A DNA stretch of 6,550 bases, taken from contig CANPYU010000065.1 in the NCBI GenBank assembly GCA_947588665.1, positions 1-6,550 on the forward strand, read 5' to 3'. Source of the DNA: an uncultured Bacilli bacterium (GTDB taxonomy: Bacteria; Bacillota_I; Bacilli_A; RF39; UBA660). The notes under the pieces were generated by a model. The model was not told the origin of the DNA and searched no databases. It worked only from the letters and a program-made list of their open reading frames with translations. The position numbers were made by a program, and so were the translations under genes. Position 1 is the first letter of the stretch, and every line of letters begins with the position of its first letter. Positions 1 through 6,501 of the stretch are shown here, piece after piece.

Positions 1-150
1 TTTATCTTGATCTTCAGGTGGTAAATTTTGATTAAGTACAGTATTATAATAGTTTGATACTTCTTTTAGAGTTTTAAAACTTGCTATATCTACAATGTTA
101 ATATTAAATACATCATCAATTAAATTGGTAACATTGTTATTTTTGCTAGA
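1..150 (-). repeat. Second copy of 348-bp intragenic tandem repeat (truncated by window edge)
   Basis: This stretch encodes residues 356-405 and repeats residues 240-289 of the same protein. Aligned over 1-151 versus 349-499, only four bases differ (positions 70, 87, 88 and 124). Three changes are synonymous and one changes Val261 to Ile377. The copy runs off the left edge, so whether the unit is complete or further copies follow cannot be seen. Confidence 0.95.
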
Positions 151-1215
151 ATAATTGGGTTCGATAGTTTTGGTGTTTGTTTGAACTGAATTTAAATAAG
201 CTGTAAATTCGGCATTATTTGTAAATAAGTTTTTGCCACGATTAGCATTGTATGTGATATATCTTTCATTATCTCCTTCTTTATAACTTAAGACAAATAT
301 ATCTTCTTCTCCTAATTCATTAATAATAGTTTTGATTTCATAACTTATTTTATCTTGATCTTCAGGTGGTAAATTTTGATTAAGTACAGTATTATAATAG
401 TTTGATACTTCTTTTAGGGTTTTAAAACTTGCTACGTCTACAATGTTAATATTAAATACATCATCAATTAAGTTGGTAACATTGTTATTTTTGCTAGAAA
501 AAGTATTATTAATATTGGAATTTTCGGTAGTATTTATTTGAGATTTTAAAGTTTCCATATTAGTTTCAAGATTATCTATAGACGAAGCATTTTCACTAGT
601 AATATTTTCTATTCCCTCAGCAACTGTTGCTGATGCCATGCTGCTATTTATAGTATTATATAAATTTTGAGCTGTAAAATTACCATTATTATTAATTTTA
701 TTTGCTGAGCTATTAGGTACAGAAGTAGCATTTATATTTGAAGTATTAGAATTACTCTTTGAGTTATTATTGCTTTTAACTGAACTAAAATCACTATTTA
801 CACGATCAAATACATTTGTTGGTTCGTATTTAAAGCTTTGATAACCAATGAATAAATTATCATTATTTACTTTAAATTTAGTATTTATATATTTTCCTTT
901 ATTTATTATATTAATTAAACTATTATCATTAAAATTTACAGTTTTAGTTTGAGTTTTAGCATATTCTATTCCTTCAATATCATTTAAATAATCGTTTAGA
1001 TAATCTTTAACATTTTTAATATTAGATACTAAATTTGCTATTTTATTTTGAAAACTAGAGAGAGAATCTTTAAAATTTGGATTATGAATGTAACTCACAT
1101 AGCCAAAATTAGTGGGATCAAAATTTTTAATAGATGATTCTATTACTTTTTCAATCGTATTTAAATCTACGATATAATTTCTTAATATTTTAGTATTAAC
1201 TTCTATTTTGTTCAT
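1..1215 (-). CDS. Candidate type VII-secreted protein with tandem 116-aa repeats (partial, C-terminus off the left edge)
   Basis: The frame is open for 405 codons from ATG at 1213-1215 to the window edge, so the C-terminus is missing. The start is supported by AGAGG at 1224-1228, 8 nt upstream, and by a promoter before it. The protein starts MNKIEVNTKILRNY. Residues 1-30 and 48-85 look like two amphipathic helices, the second ending in DYLNDYLND. Residues 145-235 are an Asn/Ser/Thr-rich linker with a helical stretch near 180-230. From residue 240 a 116-residue unit begins (SSKNNNVTNLIDDVF), and it begins again at residue 356. There is no signal peptide, membrane segment or Cys. I do not recognise the repeat domain. 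The short helical N-terminus, the lack of a Sec signal and the position directly after essC suggest a type VII substrate of the LXG/WXG100-like kind, but no clear WXG or LXG motif is visible, so this is inference. It could instead be a cytoplasmic or structural partner of the secretion system. Confidence 0.85.
   Translation of the reverse strand, partial: MNKIEVNTKILRNYIVDLNTIEKVIESSIKNFDPTNFGYVSYIHNPNFKDSLSSFQNKIANLVSNIKNVKDYLNDYLNDIEGIEYAKTQTKTVNFNDNSLINIINKGKYINTKFKVNNDNLFIGYQSFKYEPTNVFDRVNSDFSSVKSNNNSKSNSNTSNINATSVPNSSANKINNNGNFTAQNLYNTINSSMASATVAEGIENITSENASSIDNLETNMETLKSQINTTENSNINNTFSSKNNNVTNLIDDVFNINIVDVASFKTLKEVSNYYNTVLNQNLPPEDQDKISYEIKTIINELGEEDIFVLSYKEGDNERYITYNANRGKNLFTNNAEFTAYLNSVQTNTKTIEPNYSSKNNNVTNLIDDVFNINIVDIASFKTLKEVSNYYNTVLNQNLPPEDQDK
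151..498 (-). repeat. First copy of 348-bp intragenic tandem repeat (complete 116-aa unit)
   Basis: This encodes residues 240-355. The unit opens with SSKNNNVTNLIDDVFNINIV, continues with a helical part containing SFKTLKEVSNYYNTVL and an acidic turn with PPEDQDK, then IFVLSYKEGDNERYITYN, which reads as a beta hairpin, and closes with a polar linker (TNTKTIEPNY) into the next copy. The mix of helix and strand suggests a small alpha/beta domain with its own linker rather than a fibrous repeat. The period is an exact multiple of three and keeps the frame. No family is recognised. Confidence 0.9.
511..783 (-). other. Asn/Ser-rich low-complexity linker within the repeat protein
   Basis: This encodes about residues 145-235. 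The first third is a run of Asn, Ser, Lys and Thr (for example KSNNNSKSNSNTSN), which looks disordered. Residues 180-230 are Asn-rich but have a heptad-like spacing of hydrophobics and may form a helix. It separates the N-terminal helical region from the repeat domains, the usual place for a flexible tether in a modular secreted protein. Confidence 0.6.
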
Positions 1216-1223
1216 ATATTTAA

Positions 1224-1228
1224 CCTCT
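1224..1228 (-). promoter_or_regulatory. Ribosome binding site of the repeat protein gene
   Basis: On the minus strand this reads AGAGG, followed by 8 nt and then ATG at 1215-1213. It fixes the start of the partial gene, and no better upstream in-frame start exists in the short intergenic gap. Confidence 0.8.
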
Positions 1229-1248
1229 TATTCTATTTCTACTTTTTT

Positions 1249-1277
1249 AAAATAACATAAATAAAATTAGTTGGCAA
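1249..1277 (-). promoter_or_regulatory. Sigma-A-like promoter for the repeat protein gene
   Basis: The minus strand has TTGCCA (1272-1277; five of six to TTGACA), a spacer of exactly 17 bp, and TATTTT (1249-1254; four of six to TATAAT) preceded by TGT, giving an extended -10. Transcription would begin near 1242, about 27 nt before the ATG, with the ribosome site in between. This suggests the repeat protein can be made independently of the yukD-essC operon. Confidence 0.6.
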
Positions 1278-1298
1278 TTCTTTTAACTATTTTTTATA

Positions 1299-1338
1299 TA
1301 AAATAAATAATAAGTTTTATTGCTCATTATTTATTTTA
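1299..1338 (-). terminator. AT-rich inverted repeat over the essC stop codon; possible weak terminator
   Basis: The arms 1300-1314 and 1323-1337 are complementary at 14 of 15 positions, and the odd pair becomes G-U in the minus-strand RNA; one more A-T pair closes each end. The loop is 8 nt. The 5' arm lies in the last essC codons and the TAA is in the loop. The stem is almost all A-U and is not followed by a clean U run, although the 3' arm itself is U-rich. It may slow or end essC transcription or protect the mRNA 3' end. Strength is uncertain. Confidence 0.4.
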
Positions 1339-4300
1339 AAATCACCTAATAATTTAATACGCGCTATTTTAGAACTTTGAATTATATAACCATAGTCAGA
1401 ACTTATTTCTTCTCGATCTTCTCTTTCAAATTTAGATATTTTAAATAATGATTGATCCGCTATACCACTACCTATAAATATTCCACGGGAAGTATCGGCA
1501 CCATATTTAAACCAATCTTCGTAATTATATGTTTTTATGACATCAGGGTTATCAACTAATACGAATGAAACTAATCCTAATTGATTATCTTTGCGCATCA
1601 TAGATCCTAATTTCTTTTTACTTTCGTCATTTAATTTATTAATAAAATCATATATGCCGTAAATAAAGATCATATATTTTTTTTGATTTATTAATATTTC
1701 ATCATTAAACTGGCTTTCTTCATACATTTTATAAACATCATTGATGTAATTATCCATACTTGTTATTATTTCATCAAAACCACGAGTATATGTTCTATCT
1801 TTGATAAAGTCATTAAGGAAAGTTTTTTCAGTAGTATTGATAAAAATTATTTCATACTCTTTAATAAAAATTATTTCATTTATTAAATTATTAATAAAGT
1901 TTTCAGTGTATTCTATTTCATAAGCACAAATTAAATTTATAGCATTTTTCTTAAAATTATATTTTTCAGTATTTAATTTATTTTTATTAATTCCTATTAC
2001 AATATTTGGAGATTTAGTTATGTCATCCTTAATTAATTCATAATTAACAATATCTGGGAGTACTGGAATTTTTTTAGCTCGATATTCTGTTTGTTCTTTA
2101 ATAGATTTACAATATTCTGTTAAATATTCATAAGTATTTTTATTTGTAACGTACGCGGTTTGGAATTCATAAATAAGATCTTTTTTGAATAAGCCACGTC
2201 CTTTATATTTTGCTGGGTATTTTCCACGAGTGTTTCCTAAAATGCTTGAATAATCTGCCTCACTATTTTGGCCTAAAACATATATTAAAGAAAAATTTTG
2301 GCGGGTTTTCATGCGGATACTATTTTCAGTACTTGCTGTTATAACAAAGAAAATACCATATTTGAAACTATCACGAGATATTTGATTTAATTCCTCAGTT
2401 ATTTCTTCATAATTTTCAATAAAAGCTTCATAATTATTTATGATAATAACTAAATTGGGAAGTTGCTCTTTTGTTTGTTCGACATAGCTTTGATAATTAC
2501 CTCCAAAATTAGCAAATTTTTCTCTTCTACTATCTAGTTCGGCATTTAACATTTTAAATAAATTAACTAATTTTTCTTGTTCATTAACAAAAACTAGATT
2601 ACCAACGTAGGGAGAGTCTGTAAAAGCTCTTAATGTTTCGGCACCAAAATCTAAAATATAAAAATTAACTTCAACTGCACTATATGAGGTCATACAAGAA
2701 TATATTAAACAGGTTAAAAAGTTTTCTTTTCCAGATCCTGCGATACCATATATTATAGCATTGCCTTCTTTAGATAGTGGAACTTTTAAGGCATATTGAT
2801 TTTGATTTTCAGGATCATCATATTCACCAATTATTGGTTCAATGTAGAATGGAGTACGTTCAAAATTATATTTACTACGTAACGCATCAATATAAATTTT
2901 TTCTGGTATTTTATCTAACCAAAGTTTTTTTATTTTTATATTTTCACGTCTAGCGATATCGCTTAAATATTTGACAATATTTGGTAGTTCTTCACCCATA
3001 GATTTTACTTCTTCAATAACTTCATTATCTTTAGTAGTGGTAATAAAACCAATATTATTAATGGTATTAATTGAAGTATCGACATCCCTTTTAAAAGTTG
3101 TATTAGGATAATATTGCCCTCCGGCCCAAGCTGATTGGCCTAAAGTAAATACTTCATCATAACCAACTTGTAAATAAAAGCGACCAGTTTTCTTTAAATA
3201 GGCAGCATCAGGTTTTTTTAAAACTTCTTGAGAATCGCCAGTATCTTGAACTTTAAGACATACTCTAAATCGAGTATTAGACCAAATTTGAGAGTCTACT
3301 ACCCCACCAGGTTTTTGAGTAGCTAGTATTAAATGAACACCTAAAGAACGGCCAACACGAGCAACAGATATTAATTTATCCATAAATTCAGGTTGTTGTT
3401 CTTTTAATTCGGCAAACTCATCACTAATAATAAATAAATGGGCAATTGGTTCTTTATCTTTAAGACGCCCTTCGCGCCATAATTTTTGATATTTATAAAT
3501 ATCGACAGTACTTTCATTAGCTATTTTTCTAGCATCGTTAAATTCTTTTTGCCTTCTTTTAATTTCACTTTCAATTGAGGCTAAAGAACGATTAAGTTCA
3601 TTGCCATCTAAATTGGTTATAGTTCCAGCAAGATGAGGTAATTCGTAACGATCACTACAAAAAGCTCCGGCGAGACTTCCACCTTTGTAATCAATTAAAA
3701 TTATTTGTACTTCATATGGATGATAATTAACTGCTAAAGATAAAATATAAGTTATGATAAATTCTGATTTACCAGAACCAGTAGTACCAGCGACTAAACC
3801 ATGGGGGCCGTGATATTTTTCATGTAAATCTAGTGTTATAATTTCACCACTTTTGCCTATTCCTATTGGGGCCTGTAAAGATAAAATAGGATTGCTTTTT
3901 TTCCAACGATCTGGGGAATTTAATTGTTCAATTTTACCTACTTGGTACATTTCCAAAAACTGATAAACGTCTGGCAAACTTGATTCTACTTCGCTTTTAA
4001 TATCTATTGGAATATTTGCTAAAGTTGTAGCACAATTATATATTTCGTCGATAGGTGCATAATCTATTTTAAAGTTTTGAGTTTCTAAATTGATTATACT
4101 ACTGTAAATGGAACATTCATTTCGAGAAACATTAATAAAGCTTTTGCATTCATTAGGTAGAGCTGATACTTTATCTACTAACATAATAATATTAAAACCA
4201 TAATTTATTTTACTTGACATTATATTTTTAATAAAATCATAACTATCAATAGATTTAATAGCATCAGTTATTATGCAAAAGTGTGGAATATGTTTAACAT

Positions 4301-5909
4301 CTTCTTGGCCAACTCTTTCATTATAAATTTTTTCTAAAGTATAAATTATTTCACGATAGTCTTCGTTAGAAGAACCAAAAAAACGTATACTATGATCATT
4401 AGACCAACTATGAGGTAATGTTTTAATATAATCCCAATCTTTTTCGTGATCCATAGATGTAAAAATAACAATTTTTAATTCATCATAACTATAATTAGCC
4501 ATTAATTGTAAAGCTAAACGATCAATAAATTCTTTAGTAACAATAGGGTCTCCTACAATACCAGTTGTTTTATTTTGATAAAATGAGTAAGTTATAGGGA
4601 CATCTTTTAAAATGCGATCTTTTTTGCCTAAGCTATGGGCTATGTCTAATAAATTATCTTCTGTCAGTGAAAAATGTTCTTCCGGGTATTTAATTTCTAT
4701 TTGCATGGGAGTATTTCCTATTCCTACCGGGAGAGTTAGGAAATCGTCATCAGTAATACGTCTTTGCCATAACTTAACATTATGGCCACGAATAATATTT
4801 TGACAATCAGTTACGGTGAAATTATTTTCTAATAAAGATTTTCGTTGAATTTCCATTTTTTCATCAATTTCTTTTTCTTTTTTGTCAATATATTTACGGT
4901 ATAATTTTTGCCTTTTTCGTTCATACATTTTGGCAGAAAATTTTTGATAGGCACGAGTTAATATAGGCCATAATAAAGAACTAGCTAACATAGCACCACA
5001 CATAATAAGGGAGGTCATTGAAGAGCCTAGATCTCTTGTGCCACTTCCAATTTGGCTTAAAGTAGATAATAAAGTTACAACAGAGGTCATAGCCATTGTT
5101 ATCATTGGCCCAATTGTTAAAGCTGCTGGAGTTTTATCTTCTTCTTTTTTTTGAGGTGGAGTATCAATATTTAAAACAAATTTTTCTAAAGTTTTATAAA
5201 AATGAGGGGCACGATAAAAATAATTATCTTCTTTATATATGGAATCATCAGTTAATTCTGTATTATCTTCAACAAAATCACTGGGAACTGGTACTACATT
5301 TACAAAAGATGCATTAAAATCTAATAAATTGCCAGGATTATTTACCAATAAGTAGTCACTGCCATCATGGCGCATTAGAATTACTTTAAGTCCAAATGTA
5401 AAAATTATATCACCATATTCAATTCTTTTAGTATTTAAAACACGTTTTTCATTAACATAAATTGAGGCATTTTTATCTAATACGGTAAGATAATAGTATT
5501 TGTCTTTTTTCTCAATACTATATGCTTTTTTAGGAATTCCTCCTAAACGGTAGCAGATATCATTTCCTTTTTCTTGACCTACGGTTATTTTTCCATTTAT
5601 GCCTAATTCTTTATATGTTTGATCATAAACTGGAGAACAATATAAATAATATTTTTCATTTTTATAATTATTTTTTAATAAATAAAAATTATATTCTTTT
5701 AAAATAGTATATGGAACCATAATATCATTATTGTCAACTATAAAAGCGTCGTGATTGCTAATTATATTCCAGCCATTTTCTGTTGCTTCTATATTAATTA
5801 AATTTATTTTACGGCCATTTTCAAAATCAGTAATCCAATGGGTACCACTTATAGTATCAGGTAAAGTAAAAATACTAAGTTTATCTCTCTTTATAATAGT
5901 TAGTTGCAT
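1317..5909 (-). CDS. essC: EssC/YukB-type FtsK/SpoIIIE membrane ATPase of type VIIb secretion
   Basis: This is the motor of the Firmicutes type VII (Ess/Yuk) system; in this family it sits in the membrane, recruits WXG100/LXG substrates and drives export. At 1530 aa it is close to known full-length EssC (about 1.5 kb of residues). Visible domains: two N-terminal FHA-like beta domains (about 1-90 and 95-190; ITVGQEKGNDI is FHA-like); two membrane helices at about 264-288 and 296-320 after the TIGPMIT motif; a charged helix 320-365; a linker with LWQRR (380-384); a nucleotide-site-free domain about 440-600; ATPase D1 with Walker A GTTGSGKS (708-715), IDYKGG (739-744) and Walker B LFIISDE (Asp830, Glu831); D2 with GIAGSGKE (1055-1062) and INNYEAF (1157-1163); and a C-terminal D3 from about 1300 without Walker motifs. 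The ATG at 5907-5909 has AAGGAAG upstream, and yukD lies 12 bp before it. A substrate candidate follows, as at staphylococcal essC loci. Confidence 0.97.
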   Translation of the reverse strand: MQLTIIKRDKLSIFTLPDTISGTHWITDFENGRKINLINIEATENGWNIISNHDAFIVDNNDIMVPYTILKEYNFYLLKNNYKNEKYYLYCSPVYDQTYKELGINGKITVGQEKGNDICYRLGGIPKKAYSIEKKDKYYYLTVLDKNASIYVNEKRVLNTKRIEYGDIIFTFGLKVILMRHDGSDYLLVNNPGNLLDFNASFVNVVPVPSDFVEDNTELTDDSIYKEDNYFYRAPHFYKTLEKFVLNIDTPPQKKEEDKTPAALTIGPMITMAMTSVVTLLSTLSQIGSGTRDLGSSMTSLIMCGAMLASSLLWPILTRAYQKFSAKMYERKRQKLYRKYIDKKEKEIDEKMEIQRKSLLENNFTVTDCQNIIRGHNVKLWQRRITDDDFLTLPVGIGNTPMQIEIKYPEEHFSLTEDNLLDIAHSLGKKDRILKDVPITYSFYQNKTTGIVGDPIVTKEFIDRLALQLMANYSYDELKIVIFTSMDHEKDWDYIKTLPHSWSNDHSIRFFGSSNEDYREIIYTLEKIYNERVGQEDVKHIPHFCIITDAIKSIDSYDFIKNIMSSKINYGFNIIMLVDKVSALPNECKSFINVSRNECSIYSSIINLETQNFKIDYAPIDEIYNCATTLANIPIDIKSEVESSLPDVYQFLEMYQVGKIEQLNSPDRWKKSNPILSLQAPIGIGKSGEIITLDLHEKYHGPHGLVAGTTGSGKSEFIITYILSLAVNYHPYEVQIILIDYKGGSLAGAFCSDRYELPHLAGTITNLDGNELNRSLASIESEIKRRQKEFNDARKIANESTVDIYKYQKLWREGRLKDKEPIAHLFIISDEFAELKEQQPEFMDKLISVARVGRSLGVHLILATQKPGGVVDSQIWSNTRFRVCLKVQDTGDSQEVLKKPDAAYLKKTGRFYLQVGYDEVFTLGQSAWAGGQYYPNTTFKRDVDTSINTINNIGFITTTKDNEVIEEVKSMGEELPNIVKYLSDIARRENIKIKKLWLDKIPEKIYIDALRSKYNFERTPFYIEPIIGEYDDPENQNQYALKVPLSKEGNAIIYGIAGSGKENFLTCLIYSCMTSYSAVEVNFYILDFGAETLRAFTDSPYVGNLVFVNEQEKLVNLFKMLNAELDSRREKFANFGGNYQSYVEQTKEQLPNLVIIINNYEAFIENYEEITEELNQISRDSFKYGIFFVITASTENSIRMKTRQNFSLIYVLGQNSEADYSSILGNTRGKYPAKYKGRGLFKKDLIYEFQTAYVTNKNTYEYLTEYCKSIKEQTEYRAKKIPVLPDIVNYELIKDDITKSPNIVIGINKNKLNTEKYNFKKNAINLICAYEIEYTENFINNLINEIIFIKEYEIIFINTTEKTFLNDFIKDRTYTRGFDEIITSMDNYINDVYKMYEESQFNDEILINQKKYMIFIYGIYDFINKLNDESKKKLGSMMRKDNQLGLVSFVLVDNPDVIKTYNYEDWFKYGADTSRGIFIGSGIADQSLFKISKFEREDREEISSDYGYIIQSSKIARIKLLGDFKINNEQ

Positions 5910-5916
5910 ACTTTCA

Positions 5917-5923
5917 CTTCCTT
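5917..5923 (-). promoter_or_regulatory. Ribosome binding site of essC, overlapping the yukD stop codon
   Basis: The minus strand reads AAGGAAG, ending 7 nt before the essC ATG. Its first two bases are shared with the TAA of the upstream gene (5922-5924). Ribosomes ending yukD therefore finish on the essC initiation site, which favours translational coupling. Confidence 0.75.
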
Positions 5924-6176
5924 AATATAATACTAATTTAGAACCATTTTTGATATTGCTATATCTAACAAATAGTTGATCATCAATCTTTTCGCCAGTT
6001 AATTTATCATATAAATTTTTACAACCATCATTAACAAATGTTCCTTCACTTTGTTCTTCTACTACTTTAATTATTAAATTTTTTATTGTTCCAACTTTCT
6101 TAATTGTGGGAATATATATATCGAAATCTTTTTCTATTAAGGGTACATAAACTATAACTAATATTTTGCCTTTCAT
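5922..6176 (-). CDS. yukD: YukD/EsaB-type ubiquitin-like type VII secretion protein
   Basis: The product is 84 aa, matching the usual size of about 80 for the YukD/EsaB family. These are small cytoplasmic proteins with a ubiquitin fold that accompany EssC in Firmicutes type VII loci and influence secretion or its expression. The pattern fits: strand KILVIVYV (4-11), strand DFDIYIPT (17-24), a helix around KNLIIKVVEE (32-41), then LYDKLTGEKIDD, which matches the ubiquitin-like turn region, and a last strand KLVLY at the C-terminus. There is no Gly-Gly tail, so ubiquitin-type conjugation is not expected, as is known for YukD. The ATG at 6174-6176 has AAAGG (6183-6187) 6 nt upstream, inside the end of the preceding gene, from which it is separated by a single base. 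Identification rests on size, fold pattern and the essC neighbour rather than on a unique motif. Confidence 0.88.
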   Translation of the reverse strand: MKGKILVIVYVPLIEKDFDIYIPTIKKVGTIKNLIIKVVEEQSEGTFVNDGCKNLYDKLTGEKIDDQLFVRYSNIKNGSKLVLY

Positions 6177-6177
6177 C

Positions 6178-6402
6178 TTAAGCCTTTAAAATCAAAAATT
6201 TAATAACTAAAAAGATAATAATAATAGCAACTATAATACCTAATATAATTCCAATAATATATTTTTTATTGTTCTTTTTTACTGGTTCTTTTATTTCTTC
6301 TATTTCTGGGACAACAGCATTTGTTAAACTTAACTTAGCTCCACAGTTAATACATATTTGATCCCCAGGATTAGGTATAAATCCGCATTTCTCACATTTC
6401 AT
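6178..6402 (-). CDS. Tail-anchored zinc-ribbon membrane protein, first gene of the yukD-essC operon
   Basis: The product is 74 aa. It begins MKCEKCGF and has paired CxxC motifs at Cys3/Cys6 and Cys17/Cys20 (CINCGAKL), the pattern of a zinc-ribbon of the kind annotated as zinc_ribbon_2 or DUF-type. Residues 22-47 are a polar linker, acidic at EIEEIKEP and then basic at KKNNKK. Residues 48-71 are a strongly hydrophobic membrane helix rich in Ile, leaving only a few residues after it. The Lys cluster before the helix predicts the ribbon stays in the cytoplasm. Such small proteins are common in Firmicutes and their roles are mostly unknown. Here it precedes yukD by 1 bp and shares the promoter, so a link to type VII secretion (assembly, regulation or chaperoning) is inferred from context only. 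The start has GAGGG (6412-6416), 9 nt upstream. Confidence 0.88.
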   Translation of the reverse strand: MKCEKCGFIPNPGDQICINCGAKLSLTNAVVPEIEEIKEPVKKNNKKYIIGIILGIIVAIIIIFLVIKFLILKA

Positions 6403-6411
6403 AGCTTCACA

Positions 6412-6416
6412 CCCTC
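6412..6416 (-). promoter_or_regulatory. Ribosome binding site of the zinc-ribbon gene
   Basis: The minus strand reads GAGGG within AGAGGGTG, 9 nt before the ATG. It supports the start whose second and fifth following codons (Cys3, Cys6) form the first metal-binding pair. Confidence 0.75.
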
Positions 6417-6427
6417 TATTATTGATA

Positions 6428-6456
6428 ATTATAACATGAATATAAAAAAAAAGAAA
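6428..6456 (-). promoter_or_regulatory. Extended -10 promoter of the zinc-ribbon-yukD-essC operon
   Basis: The minus strand contains TGTTATAAT (6428-6436), a perfect TATAAT with the TGn extension. The -35 region at 17-bp spacing (6451-6456) is TTTCTT, a poor match, which extended -10 promoters tolerate. A run of nine T lies between the elements. Transcription would start near 6421, giving a short leader of about 18 nt before the ATG. Confidence 0.65.
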
Positions 6457-6501
6457 TATTTAAAAATTATTTATCAGGATAAAATCATAAAATCGCAAAA
6501 A

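Larger units (their letters stand above)
6403..6501. other. Intergenic region upstream of the type VII operon
   Basis: About 100 bp, very AT-rich, with no gene. Besides the promoter and ribosome site it contains a nine-base A run (6444-6452; T run on the minus strand). A very short hairpin with TTTAT and ATAAA arms lies about 20 nt before this run, near 6471-6484, so the pair could be a weak terminator for an upstream gene, but the stem is only five bp and too far from the run to be called with confidence. Confidence 0.4.

Noticed and set aside
1..499. CRISPR array or mobile-element direct repeats
   Set aside because: The repeat has a 348-bp period, a multiple of three, keeps one reading frame throughout and sits within a single protein; there are no short regular repeats, spacers, transposase or terminal inverted repeats.
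721..1215. Sec signal peptide at the N-terminus of the repeat protein
   Set aside because: Residues 1-30 are a polar, charged helix without a hydrophobic core or cleavage site, so Sec export is not supported.
4612..4803. Plus-strand open frame of 63 codons
   Set aside because: It lies fully inside the well-supported essC gene on the other strand, has no convincing ribosome site and its product shows no family features; it is a shadow frame.
5096..5317. Plus-strand open frame of 73 codons
   Set aside because: It is antisense to the EssC membrane and linker region. Its Leu/Tyr-rich product is what the complement of this AT-rich coding stretch would give by chance.
1317..6402. Alternative genetic code (TGA as Trp) suggested by the very low GC
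   Set aside because: Trp is encoded by TGG at many positions in EssC, all complete frames end in TAA, and no domain is interrupted by a TGA that would need to be read as Trp.
6444..6484. Intrinsic terminator for a gene upstream of the zinc-ribbon gene
   Set aside because: The nine-T run is clear but the only nearby stem is five A-U pairs around CCTG and is separated from the run by about 20 nt, so it is not a credible standard terminator; the T run may just be promoter spacer composition.
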